DNA of 64,000 nucleotides from Pterobdella sp. o SKG-2022. Taxonomy: Eukaryota > Annelida > Clitellata > Hirudinida > Piscicolidae. Both the position numbers and the translations under genes were made by a program. Position 1 is the first letter of the stretch. Each line of letters begins with the position of its first letter. The stretch lies in contig OZ038321.1 of assembly GCA_964035795.1 (NCBI GenBank), forward strand, positions 7,538,079-7,602,078, written 5' to 3'. This document shows positions 49,044-61,400 of the stretch, one piece after another. Below the pieces are notes generated by a model. That model was not told where the DNA came from. It worked only from the letters and a program-made list of their open reading frames with translations, and ran no database searches.

Positions 49044-51720
49044 ATGGATTTTGATAAATACGATAATAGGAATAATTTGAAATTGCAAAGTAAAGTGCCG
49101 GCGATATGCAAGAAGGAGAATGTGATTATGGGCATTGATGAAGCTGGCCGTGGGCCTGTGTTAGGTCGTTAAAACTACATATTTGAATTGATAGTTATAT
49201 TTTAGAATGTTTTTCCAAGTTTTATGTAGATGGTATTTCAAATAATTTTTTCCAAATGCCGTGTCAAACGAAGTCATAAGCTAAGGTATTAAAAAAATAT
49301 AATTAAAATAGCTAGCTTAACTTTTGCAGCATGGAACTGCAATTAGTTAATTTTTCCACTTTTATTTAACAAACCAGGTCCAATGGTGTATGGTGCTTGT
49401 TTTTGTGCATCCTCCAAAGAAGAACTACTCAAAACTATTGGCTTTGCAGGTTTCTCCTGATTTCATAAAATCCTGTATAAATATTTTCATCATAATAAGA
49501 TTTTCAAAAATGGTAATGATTCAATTTCAAAGTTGAAAACTTTCATGATCATTCATTTAAACTTGTTCCCAAAAAATTTTATTCAAACTCAAACTGGAAT
49601 CGAAATAAAATAAAAATCAAATTTCATCAAATATTAATTTTTGTATAAAACAAACCCAAAATTAAACACAATTTAATTTCTCAAATAGATTCAAAGACTC
49701 TAACAGAAGACCAGAGAGAATCTCTTTTTGAGAAGTTAAATGCTGAAGAAAGTTTAGGATGGCTTTTGGAGGTTTTATCACCCAACTATATATCCAACTG
49801 TATGCTCAGAAGGTAACCTTCAATCATGAAATTCAAGTTTGCAAAAAATGATTCTTATGGCAATAAATGACAACAATTAAGTTGGGCATTTCTCAAATAT
49901 TTCTACTTTCAATAAAAATAAGTGCTTTTTGAATTATAAGTTGAAATGGAGTTGTGCAACAAAAGAATATAATAATTTAAGTTTTTAAACATTGTACAAA
50001 CTGTACATAGAGTAAATTTTTCCATTTTTGTTATAGTCTGAGTTATGATGATGATTTTTATCCACATGTATTAAACCCAGAAACAAGTACAACTTGAACA
50101 CAATCTCCCATGACTCAGCCATCAACCTCATCAAACGAGCATTAGATGCTGGAGTTCAGCTTGTGGAGGTTGGAGTTGTGTTTGAAGCTTGTTGGTTCAG
50201 TTCTTTCATCAAAATTTTTTATGAAACAGGAAATGATGCTAAGTAATCATGATGGTATTTTCTATACAAATATTCTACTATTTTTGTATGGTTAACTTTT
50301 TATGTTTGCTTATAGTTAATTTTCACTATAATTGTTTCCAGGTATATTTGGATACTGTAGGGGATGCAACTTCATATCAGAACAAGCTCTCAAAAATATT
50401 TCCTACGTTGAAAGTTTGTGTTATTTTAGATTTCTACAACATTCATCCACAAAATTTTAACAAATAATTTCAAATGAGTTGAAATAGTCATGATGATAGT
50501 AGCAGGTCAAGGTTTTCATTTGAATTTGGTTGAAGAAGCTTCACTTGACACCAAGCTCATTTTCTCAAAAAATAATGAACACACTAAAAACTGATATAAT
50601 TCTTTGATGCCCTAGAAATCTTAATTTCTACAAACTGTAATAAAAGTAAGGAGATTTTGGTAGTTATATATTTTTGGCAGAATCAGTTGATCTGATGGAA
50701 GAGTAATATGAGGTCTACAGATTGAAAGAATTTTTAGATAAGAAAAAATGAGGATGATCTTTATGATCGCATACAAAGGAAGTTAATTCAAAAATTTTGA
50801 ATAAATACTTAATGCATGAATTTGTACATTTGAAACTGTGGTAACAAACAGATAGTGGTGTCTAAGAAGGCTGACTCGATATACCCTGTGGTCAGTGCTG
50901 CAAGTATATGTGCCAAGGTTCCTTCTATATTGTATTTGAAAATAACTACCATAATAAATGTTAAATAACTTTAAGTCTCAACAAGCAATAATCAAGTGCA
51001 CTTAATAATGTTACTAACACAAAATTTAGTTTAGCAAGTTTTAAGATCATCATCATACCACACAAGGTATGCAGAGACAAAGTGTTGCGAGAGTGGGTGT
51101 TCAAAGAGGGCAGTATGTTTGATGGGGTGGAGTGGGGGTCAGGGTACCCTGGAGGTTGTGTTATTTATATGTGTATTATATTTGACTCTCAAATATCTAC
51201 CATGATATATTTTGAAAATGTCTTAATAAATTCAAAATTTCAATGTTAATATATGAATAATACTAAAGCATATAAAGTAAATGGGTATTTGTGAATCAAT
51301 TAGATCTTAGTTATTATAATGATCATTCATAGATCCAAAAACAAAAGCATTCCTTTCTGGGCACATGGATCCAGTTTTTGGCTTCCCTCAATTGGTGAGA
51401 TTCTCATGGTCCACTGCCAGCAATCTTCTACAAAAAAGCCCTATATCTTTTGAATGGTTGGTTGAATTTCTAACATAATCTTGTATTGAAGCTTTGTTGT
51501 CATTGGTTGGTAAGACTTGCTAAAAAATGCTTTAAATTCTGATCCCAGGGAAGATGGCGATGAAAATGATCAAAATCACAATAAAAAATTTAAGCGCAAC
51601 GACAAAATGACAGCCATATCCACGTATTTCAATGCTTCGACAACAGCGCCTAACCACAAAAATGTTAAGATTCCTAGATACTTTACCGACACAAATATGA
51701 AACGTGTTGACGGATTTTAG
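49044..51720 (+). CDS. RNASEH2A: Ribonuclease H2 subunit A
   Basis: Nine exons: 49044-49164, 49378-49449, 49689-49812, 50081-50168, 50342-50413, 50852-50917, 51067-51154, 51333-51456 and 51549-51720. All in frame, 308 aa (human 299). It is the catalytic subunit of RNase H2, which cuts RNA in RNA/DNA hybrids and excises single ribonucleotides from DNA. Catalytic acids are all present: Asp32 and Glu33 in [12 protein letters not shown], Asp139 in VYLDTVGD, and Asp167 in [18 protein letters not shown]. Other family blocks: [45 protein letters not shown] and [14 protein letters not shown]. The C-terminal ISTYFN matches the position of human ITSYFL. It begins 256 bp after ALG6 and ends 97 bp before the next coding region. 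Confidence 0.96.
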
Positions 51721-51754
51721 GTTTAAATTATTTCTGAAAATTTTTTTTTCTCTA

Positions 51755-51760
51755 AATAAA
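51755..51760 (+). terminator. Candidate poly(A) signal of RNASEH2A
   Basis: AATAAA 34 bp after the stop codon and about 57 bp before the next gene's ATG, so the two transcripts would nearly touch. Confidence 0.4.
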
Positions 51761-51817
51761 ACGCTAAAACGATTCAAAATTTTTATTTGTAAACAAAAGA
51801 TTTCGAAGACTATAAAA

Positions 51818-54800
51818 ATGAGAATTGCACAACTTGAGATTGACGAAAACAAACGATGTTCCATGATATATTTCACCACGTGTCTCGGCCTTTTCATGTT
51901 TATAATATCCTTATGGCAAATACTAATGTTATACTCAAGCATATTAGAGTTCGAGGATGCCTTGGCACAGATAAAACTCAGTGAGCAAGTTAATATGGCT
52001 TGGGTATCACTCATCGATGCGATCAACACCACTATACTGAGCCTTCTGACCTCTGTCACAGCGTGGTCCCAGCTGTACGTTAACCACAGATCAAAGACAG
52101 CTTGTAGACTCATAAATTTTTTCATTTTTCTCAATATTTTCGTGTTTCTTATCGAGGCTGAAACTCTTGTATATGTCCAAAGAACAGACATAAAAAGTAT
52201 TAAAGATGTAAGTCATTTCATTTTATGAAACTAAAAATAATGAAATTTTTTTTCGAGTATTTCCTCAGATCATCCGCTGTTGAAACTATATAATGCCAAC
52301 AACAACAAATGATATTTCAGAAGAGCTTCAAACGAACCGTTTACATGTATGGTGAAGAAATAGCATATAAGGAGCTGATGGATAAGGTGGGTGTTTCAAG
52401 GCACTAAATAGTGTTTATTGACACGATCACTTCTATCTCTTGATGACTTTCCATGAATAGTTGTGTGTGGAACTGTAATGTGGTAAAATAAAACACAAAG
52501 GTATCCAAAAATTGATTAAGGAGCTTCTAGATTATTTATAAACCATCATCAGGTTTAGTAGCTTTGCAATAAACTCTTGAAATTTTATTGTTTTATTTTA
52601 CCACATTACTCGTAGGCTAACACTTTGGCCATGTTACTGAGAACTGTGAGGCTTTTTATTTTTTCGTTTTCTGTTTAAATATAGTTTAAAGACTTTTTTA
52701 TTCTTTTTTTCAAACGAAATCGAATTTCTTTCAATAAAAGTTTGAATTGAATAATGATATTGGTAAGATATAAAACTTCAAGGTGCAGTCCCACTTCCAA
52801 TGTTGTGGAGACGAGAACTTCAAAGACTGGATGCTTTTACCGTGGACCAAGGAGGAAACTAAGGTTATCATTACACTTCATAAAAAATACTAATACAACA
52901 ACATGACAATAATAAGAAATAAAATCAAATAGTTGAAAAGCTTCAGAAATTCTACACTGTCACATTCATAAAAGAATGATTTCGGTTTAGTTTGAGAACT
53001 GAAGAAGCAAAATTAAAATCAGAAAAAAACGATAAATTTTTTATTCCATTCATTCTTATAAAACATAAATCTTATTTTTTTTCTTAGCTGCCAACTATTA
53101 TATCAAAATAAGAATACATCGGAATATTAACCAGTTTTTTGAGGTAGAAAGGGGATTTTTTACATAACAAACCTGGAAACTTATTTTTTTTTTCGAAAAC
53201 TCTCACATATTAATAATTTCTTTTTTTTAAATTGAAACTATCTAAAAACTATAACACATATTTCAGAAATAGGTAGAGGTTATTAAATATTATTGAAAAT
53301 TACTTGGTATTTGCAAAATTTTCAATCGTGTTAAAACAATCATTAGCACTTCAACTTACTCGCTATATTAAACATAACTTTGCATATATGAATTGCTCAA
53401 TATGTTAGCAACTTCATTTGCTGAACATTAATTTATTCAAGTCGTGGAACATGTGCTATGTGGGAGAGGCAAGGGCATGCTTCCCACGCACTTTGGATGC
53501 TCCAAAAATCTCCATGAATTTACAAAAGCAATAGCCTTCAGTTTCCAATACTTCTTAAACGGGCAGAGGATGCTAAGAATGCATGGGTTTTCTTCTTTTA
53601 TTTTCAACTCTTTTTCTTCGAGATTTGGTAGTTTAAATATAAGAAATTTTAATTTTAAATGTATGGAGCTTAGCGAAGAACTGAGAAAAAGAAGGATTGA
53701 CATTTGTTGTCTTCAAGAAGTGAATTGGAAAAATCAAGGTTCAAAATTTTTAGGTAGTTTAGGTAGAAAATTTAAGTTATGATGGTCTAGGAATGAAAAT
53801 TAAAAAAAAGGCGTTGAATGCTGGTTAAGGAAAAGCTATATGAGAATGTGGTAGAAACAATAAAGATTTTGAAAAGGTTTATAATAATAGTGATAGTTTT
53901 TGGGAATAAAGTAATAAGAGTAGTTAGGGCTGACGCGCTTCAGTGTGGTAGAAAATTTGGAAGAAAAAATGCAATTTTATTGTGATAAGGCTAAGGTTGG
54001 TCTGAATGAAGAAGAGTTTTTGATTTTTTCATGTGCTTTCAATGGGCATGCTGGTAAGCAGATTGATGGGTTTGATGGAGTTCACGGAGGTTTTGGTGCT
54101 GGGGAGAAAAATGTGGAAGGTAGATTGCTTTGAGTGTTGCGATGAAAAGGTTTTGTGTGTAGTAAATACATGGTTCAAGAAGAAAGAAAATGTGAAAATG
54201 ACATACATCAGTGGTCTGAGGAGAGAGACGGAAATTGTTTTTGCGCTGGTAGGTAGAAGAAACAGAAAGCACGTAAAAGGTGTGAGGAAAATTTTGGGGG
54301 AATATCTACGTAACTTATTAGTAATAGAGTTGGATGATAGGAGTAGTAGGAAAAAAGTAAAGCCTTAAAGGTCCGTGAAAAAAGGTTTTGGAAGTTGGAG
54401 GAAGTTGAGTATAGGAGAAGGTTCTCTGAGAGAGTTCATGATTTGGTTAATGCGGATGATCAAGATACATGGAACTCTTTTAGAAGTGGGGGTTTAAAGG
54501 CTTCTGATGAAGTGTATGGTATAAGAAAAAGTATTTTATGTAGCAAAACGTTTTGATTTAAGAGAATTTTACCAGGGTGTTTCATAAAGACGTTTACCAT
54601 CGTTATTGATTAATCTATATGACCTTTTAAACATTTAAACATCATCATAAAAGAAATAATTTAAAAATAACCCTAAATGATGTTAGATATAAATTAACCA
54701 ATAATAATTTTACTAGAAACAATATGCTGTGATAATAAATAAGTACTTGATTTCTAATTGGTAATGTAAATTATGCTTACAAAAAGCTTCCTAGTTTCGA

Positions 54801-55636
54801 TGGATTATGCTGTTTCTAGCTCAACCCAAAAGCATATTTTCAATATTATTTATTATCATCAGTACAATGAAAGGAAAGACCTCTGTAGAGTGTTAACGTT
54901 AATCATGAAAAAAATCAAAACTGTATACTAAAATAAAACTATATACTATTTGAAAATCGATCGTCTCTGTGAAGGTTATTACCAAGATCTAGATAAATAA
55001 ATGCATGGCAAATAAATAGAAAATATGAAAAGTTCAAAAGAAATAGAACAGACACGAAAAAATTTCGATGTTTGACTATTTTATTTGCAAAACTTTTCTA
55101 TATAACGGGACATTTTTTCTTAAGAGAAAGAATTGCAATCTTAAATCTAAAAGTTTCATATTTAATACTTACGAACAAATAAATTTTCGATGTATTTTCG
55201 AAATTGTTTAAAACATAAGAAACCTTAAATTAATAAAAAGTTCGAATTTCAGGAGATTCCATACAGTTGCTGCAAGGGTCAGTTCACCGAACTTTGTGAT
55301 CAAAGAGAATTCATATTCAACTACTTAACAACAGAACAACCTAATAACCTGTCTTCTCTAAGCATATATACTAGAGGTTGTCGAAAAGTATTCTTGAAAA
55401 GATACTCTTCCAATGTTTTGTATTATATCGAAATGCCTGTATTATCTAAATGTCTTATTTTATGTTTTAAAATTATTTTATTGAGATATATCGTAACTTC
55501 TATTCAGCACTTTTTAAAGTATCCTAACTTGAAATTGACTAATATCGCTTACCTTATATCTATATTCGATAATAACGATTATGAAAAATTAAACGATATA
55601 GATCAGATAGCTAAAATTGATGAAAATAGCGTATAG
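51818..55636 (+). CDS. Peripherin/RDS-like tetraspanin
   Basis: Four exons, 51818-52207, 52321-52386, 52783-52863 and 55253-55636, in frame, 306 aa. Four membrane spans are visible: about residues 17-40, 63-88, 98-118, and a last one near 215-245. The large extracellular loop has HFQCCGDENFKDWMLLPW, close to the peripherin/ROM1 pattern (CCG then DW), followed by YSCCKG, a further Cys in ELCDQ, and RGCRKVF; the expected disulphide cysteines are present. After the fourth span comes LRYIVTSIQHFL, like the peripherin LRYLQTSL. Peripherin-2 is about 346 aa and shapes photoreceptor discs; the role in this animal is unknown. The open frame extends upstream to a Met at 51704, overlapping the RNASEH2A end, so the start could differ. 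Intron 3 (2.4 kb) holds a LINE fragment; intron 2 holds a MITE. Confidence 0.85.
52477..52608. repeat. MITE with perfect 20 bp terminal inverted repeats
   Basis: Left end TAATGTGGTAAAATAAAACA at 52477-52496 and its exact reverse complement at 52589-52608 enclose a 92 bp core with AACCATCATCAGG. It lies in intron 2 of the tetraspanin gene. Related copies are at 12165-12325 and 48478-48562. No coding capacity. Confidence 0.85.
53630..54540 (+). mobile_element. Non-LTR retrotransposon 5' fragment with AP-type endonuclease
   Basis: In tetraspanin intron 3, the plus strand encodes the EEP endonuclease: SLNIRNFNFKCMELSEELRK, RRIDICCLQEVNWKNQG, NGHAGKQIDGFDGVHGGFG, VNTWFKKKENVKMTYISG, ETEIVFALVGRRN and KSVKKRFWKLEEVEYRRRF in shifting frames. 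CCLQE carries the conserved Glu, NGH replaces the usual DFNGH, and the final part runs into a linker (RVHDLVNAD). The fragment may begin near 53440. It stops before any RT domain. Confidence 0.85.
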
Positions 55637-56119
55637 AAATATAAAACTGTATTTTAATTGAATTTTCGACAAATTTTTCGATTTTAAAAATGAATTGCGG
55701 AGTTATCTTTAATTTTTATACAAAAATATTTGTAGTTTTTGTGTACTTTGTAGTCCCCAAAGTTAAGATTATCACCGAATTTTATTAAACTGGAAAAGAA
55801 ACCTTAATTATACCCATTCAAATGAATACGTTTTAGAATAAGTAAAAATTTAATTTTGAAGCATAAATTCGAGCATTTATTGATAATCTAAAATCTACAT
55901 ATTGTAAAATTAGTGAAATCTCTAATTCAAGGTGAGTGTTTTTATTGCTCAAAAGCACCTATAAAAAATTTATTTTCAATAATCGACAATCAATTTTTTT
56001 GCTTTCTATTGCATTTTTATACACGAAAGTATAGCCTTGTGTAACAATTCTTTTATTAGAAACAATCATTGCAGATAAGAAGCATAAAAATACGAAACTA
56101 AGTAAATTAATGGAAAAGT
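55637..56119. other. Short intergenic region upstream of E78
   Basis: About 480 bp of AT-rich sequence. It must hold the tetraspanin 3' end and may hold the E78 promoter, but I see no canonical AATAAA or named site. Confidence 0.4.
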
Positions 56120-58399
56120 ATGGAACTGAATCATCATCATTCTTACAACAATGACTGTACTCCATTTTTGGCACCTCAGTTACACCACCACATGAGAAAT
56201 GACTTTACACATATAACAGAACCACAAATGCCCAGTTATTCTCAGGGTTTTAACCTGCTACCATCACTAGGCAGTTATGAACAAGAAATGGGACAAATTA
56301 AAGATATAATGGATAGTACTAATGGTTTAGTTCAAGTAAAAGATGAGCCTTTTGATATGAAACCCTCATACCCTGCTGAAGAAGGTAGTATAGTTATTAA
56401 TTCTAAAAATATATTCAAAAGTAATTATTCTAATAACTTCAAAATTAAATATAAATAGCTAAACATTTTCTATAATATTTAACGTTTCATCTTCAAATAT
56501 TGTAAACTGAAAAAAATGTTTCATCATTATATTTGTAAATTATATTTAATATTTTATAGGTTTTGTGTATAATTAATTTGAGCATTCTGAAAATTTTTAA
56601 ACTTTTTCATCTTTGGCATTGTTTATGTTTCTAGACATTTATTATACAAACAAATTTCCTTCATAATTATTTGCTTAGTATAATGCTACTCATTATTTTT
56701 TTTTGTTAGTTTTGATATCTAAAATTGAAATAAATAATTCAGATAGTGAATTTTGAAAAAACCCACATTTACTGAAAATGTAACCTTATCATAAGACTAA
56801 TTTTGTGAAAATTTAAAAAAAAGTTGAAATTTTAAGTTTTTGTTTTATTAACATAAATTTAGTTTTTTAAAAGATTTTTTTACGATATTATAGGGTCAAT
56901 TATAATTTGGAACATATAATTATATATAATGTAAATTTGTTCAACTTTGACAGTATTTCATATTAATAAGGTAGCAAGATTTTCTATTAATTGTCATAAA
57001 AAAGCTTTCCAAAGGTGTTATCTTTGACAACGGCAATGAAATATAGATTTTAAAACATAAAGGTAAAAACATCATCAATCAAATAGGCAAAGTAGGCTTT
57101 TAAAGTCAATTATAAATGGCAAGTAGCATAATTTGATATACTGTTATGTATGGGAATTCGAAAAGGGCTTACTTTTTAATTATATATATTATCATAAAAG
57201 CATTTCAAACTTAACGTTTATTAGCACAGATAAAAAGCATTAAATTATTTTCTATTTAAAGCTAAGCTTTTCTATTTATGCCGCAATGGCACTTTAATGA
57301 GTATTGCTTTTCGTAAAATTATCTCAAAGTTCTTTATTCAAATTCACAACTACAACTGTTTCTGTAAATGTCTTTTTTTCTGAGACCATAACTTACTTCC
57401 CATAACGAAATAATTATGTGTTGTATCGCAGAGACTAAGCGCATTGTTATCACTATTGTTATTTTACGTTTGTTTCCATGTTCACATCATTAGGATTATT
57501 GCTTATTATTCGTTTAACCACTAAATGAACCAAAAAAGTTTAAAGCTGAGTGGAGTTCCAATCTGTAAATATGCTCAGAAGCAAAATACAATTAGAAGGC
57601 GAATAAAAGATGCATGGAAAGTAAACAAGGAGATAAATAATGAGAGCATGCTGGTCGGCTGTTTAATTTATCTGCTAGCCGTTCTTTCATCAACCTATCT
57701 TTTATATTGGGGTTTGCTAGGTGATGCTGATGATTTTGTAATTGAGTAGGAAGAATTTTGTATACAAAAGAAAATAACCACTAAATTTCAAAGGGTCTAA
57801 AGCCAACAAAAAAGTGATGATGATGATAACTTGAGTTTCAAATTGATAGGAAATACAATTGTTTTTAAAAATCGTTATTATTGAATTGTTTCAATTGCTA
57901 AAACTTTACATTAAAGCTGTTATCTTCATGTTTTCAAATGGATAGGCCTGTTTTTTAGGGTTTTCATCACAATTTATATTCCAACCATAGTTTCACTCAC
58001 ATATTTTGCTCATTTATTCAAGCGATCCCCATCGGGTGGAACAGACCCAACAAAAATTAGTATAATATATGAAATAAAATGAGGTTGAATAAAGGGATTA
58101 ATTTGCTAAACTTTATTTGCAGCTGTTATTGAATGCCAATTGATTATTAGGTGTGCTCAAGCTGTTATGCTTAGTGTTTATCTTATCTATTATACTTTAA
58201 AAATGTTGTAATAATATTATTGATGATCATTATTTCCAATAAAAAACTTTAATTTACTGTTACTCAATACATAAATATTAAAAACACACGTATGTGTGGC
58301 TACTAGTGTAGCATATACTTCAAATAAAACTTTTGTGCCTATGTGAATAATATGCTTGCTGTGTTTTTCTGGCCCAAAATACACAGTTTTTTGAAAAGC

Positions 58400-58477
<78 letters not shown>

Positions 58478-61400
58478 ATTTGTTAATGTACGCTTGTTGA
58501 TTTAATACGATAAAGGTTGTGTGTCACATTGTTGCTTTTTGTTGATTCAACCAAAAATAAAATAAAACTTTGGTATTTTGTATGTCTTTGCCATATTAAA
58601 TCTCACTACGCTTGGCGGGAAAAGGACGCTCAATTCGATGGTGATAATGATGCCGTTGTTGCAATTCATGTTATGTTGCAATTCATATAACAATAATTTT
58701 AATGATTATTATAACCGTAATAAAGGATAATGTAAATATTATTGAGATAGGCATAATAATGCAGAGAAAAGCAACTAAATCGTATAAATAGAAATTTTAC
58801 TAAAATATAGTAATATAAAACAATACTAATACTACCACTAATTAAAATAATGATGACAATAATAGTATATTTAAGGTAAAGTCTACTAATACTGGTTATA
58901 ACATATGAATAGAGCTATAATTGCATGAAACATAATGAATGTGATAGCAGAACATCTATCTGTTGAAATTAATCTCTTTCAAGGTGTTTATAATTGTGTT
59001 ATATATTTATGTATACATTTCTTGATATGATTTTTACTATTGTATAATGTTTATAGTTTTTTGTTGTTTGTAGTTTTTCTTTCAATTTTTCTGTTTTTTT
59101 TCATAAACAATTTTTTTAAATATTACGGTTATTCTTTTTTTTCTAGTAATAATAATAATATTATTAAACTAATATTTATTAGTAATGTGAAAGGTTTTTG
59201 TAAATGATTGTGGAAGTAGAAAATAAGAACAAAATTATGTATTTAATTTCAAAAACATTAATTTCTTATTTTCACACAGTTAGTTTGTTTTTCTTTGAAA
59301 ACTTTTACAACCGTTTTATTTCTTCAAAAAATCTTAAGAGCATTGTAGTTAAGTGTGCGCAATGGAAACAATACTACTAATACACTTTGAAACTGCTATA
59401 AACATTTTCATGAAATGCTCCCAGATTGCATGACTAAGGCTCTGCTGTTGAGGAATTGTTTTTGAAGTTTTGTCATCCCATGCTTAGTTCTAAATGAAAT
59501 TAAATGCTAATATAAAAATCCAACCATTTCTATAAAATTTACTGTGTTTAAGAAGTTGTTGGCTTTGAGTAGCTTTCCGATATTCATAAACTCTGATTGT
59601 TCAAATGTTAACGGCTGATGCCATATAATTGATTCAATTATTTAAAAACTACTAAATAAGCTTGCACCTGGAAATAAAACTTAATTTCTGTAATACAATC
59701 ATTCTTAATTCCCATAAAACCCGTATAACTTTATTTATTCAATTCGAAGCCAATAATTCACATTTATTTTCAAGTTTTTCCCCCTTCAAGATCTTCATAA
59801 AATGTTTAATATATTACGCAAATAAACCTATCAGCGCCTTATCTATATAAAATGATTAAAAAGAATGGATATATATACTTTCTAATTTTACACAACAAAT
59901 GAACTATAAAAATCTCAAGTAAATTGATCAAATTATAAGCAATATTTAGAAAAATTTTCAAAAATGATAAGGATAGACGCCATGATTTCAAATCCAGTTT
60001 TATTACGACTATACCGAGTGTGGTCAGATTCAACTTCTTTATGAAACATTTTTACAACTTTTTTTTCTCAATTTCCATCTCTCCCCATCCAAAGCAACCT
60101 CTTCTTTTTAAAAATTGAGCATTTTGAAAACTATTTGTCCTGAGCATGACGTTAAACTGCACTTAAAATAACGTCTTCAAATTGAGACTGCTTTTCTGTT
60201 ATAACCTGGATAAAAGTAGACTCTGGCAGCAAGTATCGACAAACTGATATTTTGGTATCGTTGTCATTTGGCTTGGCGGATGATCATTCTTTTTGTTGAC
60301 AACGGCAAGGCAAACTGCCCAAGTGTGGGAACGGCGGATCTTGATTTCGATAATTTCAAGTTGGACGTTAGCTCGAGCTGGCAGTCTCTTAAACTTTGTC
60401 CCGAATAAAATGGCCTTTTTTATAAATTTTTCTTTTATAGTATCAATAACCTAGGCTGACTGCTGTCAACCCCAGTTACTGGGACATCACAGCAGTATAA
60501 TCTAATTGCATTAAAAAAAAATTAGCTCTTCCACTCAGCCCTCAGCTTGGTTCTTTTTAAAATTTCATTTTAGACTTAAATAAGTTTTCAAACACGTTTT
60601 TTCATTCCTGACCAAGCCCATTGTAGACGTTTCCTTCAAACAGAATCAATTAAATATATTTTTATAAACCTATCATTTTTTTAAAATTTTAAATATATTA
60701 GTTATAAGTAAATTAAGATGTCTCTAAAAAGTTATAAACCTATCTTATAGCTTCTCCACAAATATTGCTCCGTTTTTTTCTTTATGTCTAGCTCGTTTTG
60801 TCCAAGACACCAAACCTTTTTCACACAATATTGCGAAGGCTAAACAGTGCATAAACTAATTATTTCCCTATAATTAGACTTTTTGAATCTTTGCCCACCT
60901 TCTTGCAGTCTTCGCTGGCATAAACTTAATTTCAAGCACAGATCCGTACTCTTCACATTTCAGAATTAAAAACCTTAATTTTTTGCATCTAGCATAGATA
61001 TAGGATTTGCACTTTGAACACTTTACCCATCACTCATTTACTGCGAACTTTGTAGGAATGAGATGAAGATGATGTTATCAGTTATTACACCGATGGCAAT
61101 ATTAAGTAAATAATATTATAGTTATGAAAATGTTTATGCTAATACTAATACTAACAACACTCATATCATTTTTTCAAAACAGAGGCAGCAGAAGCACCGC
61201 TCTCTTCTTCTTCATCATGCACAACACCCACCACCACCACCACAACAACGTTTGTGCCCTGTAGAGTGTGTGGTGACAAGTCATCAGGATATCATTACGG
61301 AGTCACCTCCTGTGAAGGATGCAAGGTTAGCACTAGTTGCGTCTGCATGGTGATAGGGGTGGGGCTTGTAGGGACAATGGTAGTGATGATGGTAGGTTTC

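Noticed and set aside
51532..52191. 219-codon minus-strand open frame
   Set aside because: It is antisense to the last RNASEH2A exon and the first tetraspanin exon, both well supported by homology.
53444..53782. Host DNA-repair endonuclease
   Set aside because: The EEP domain is the retrotransposon type (CCLQEVNWK pattern) and is broken by frameshifts.
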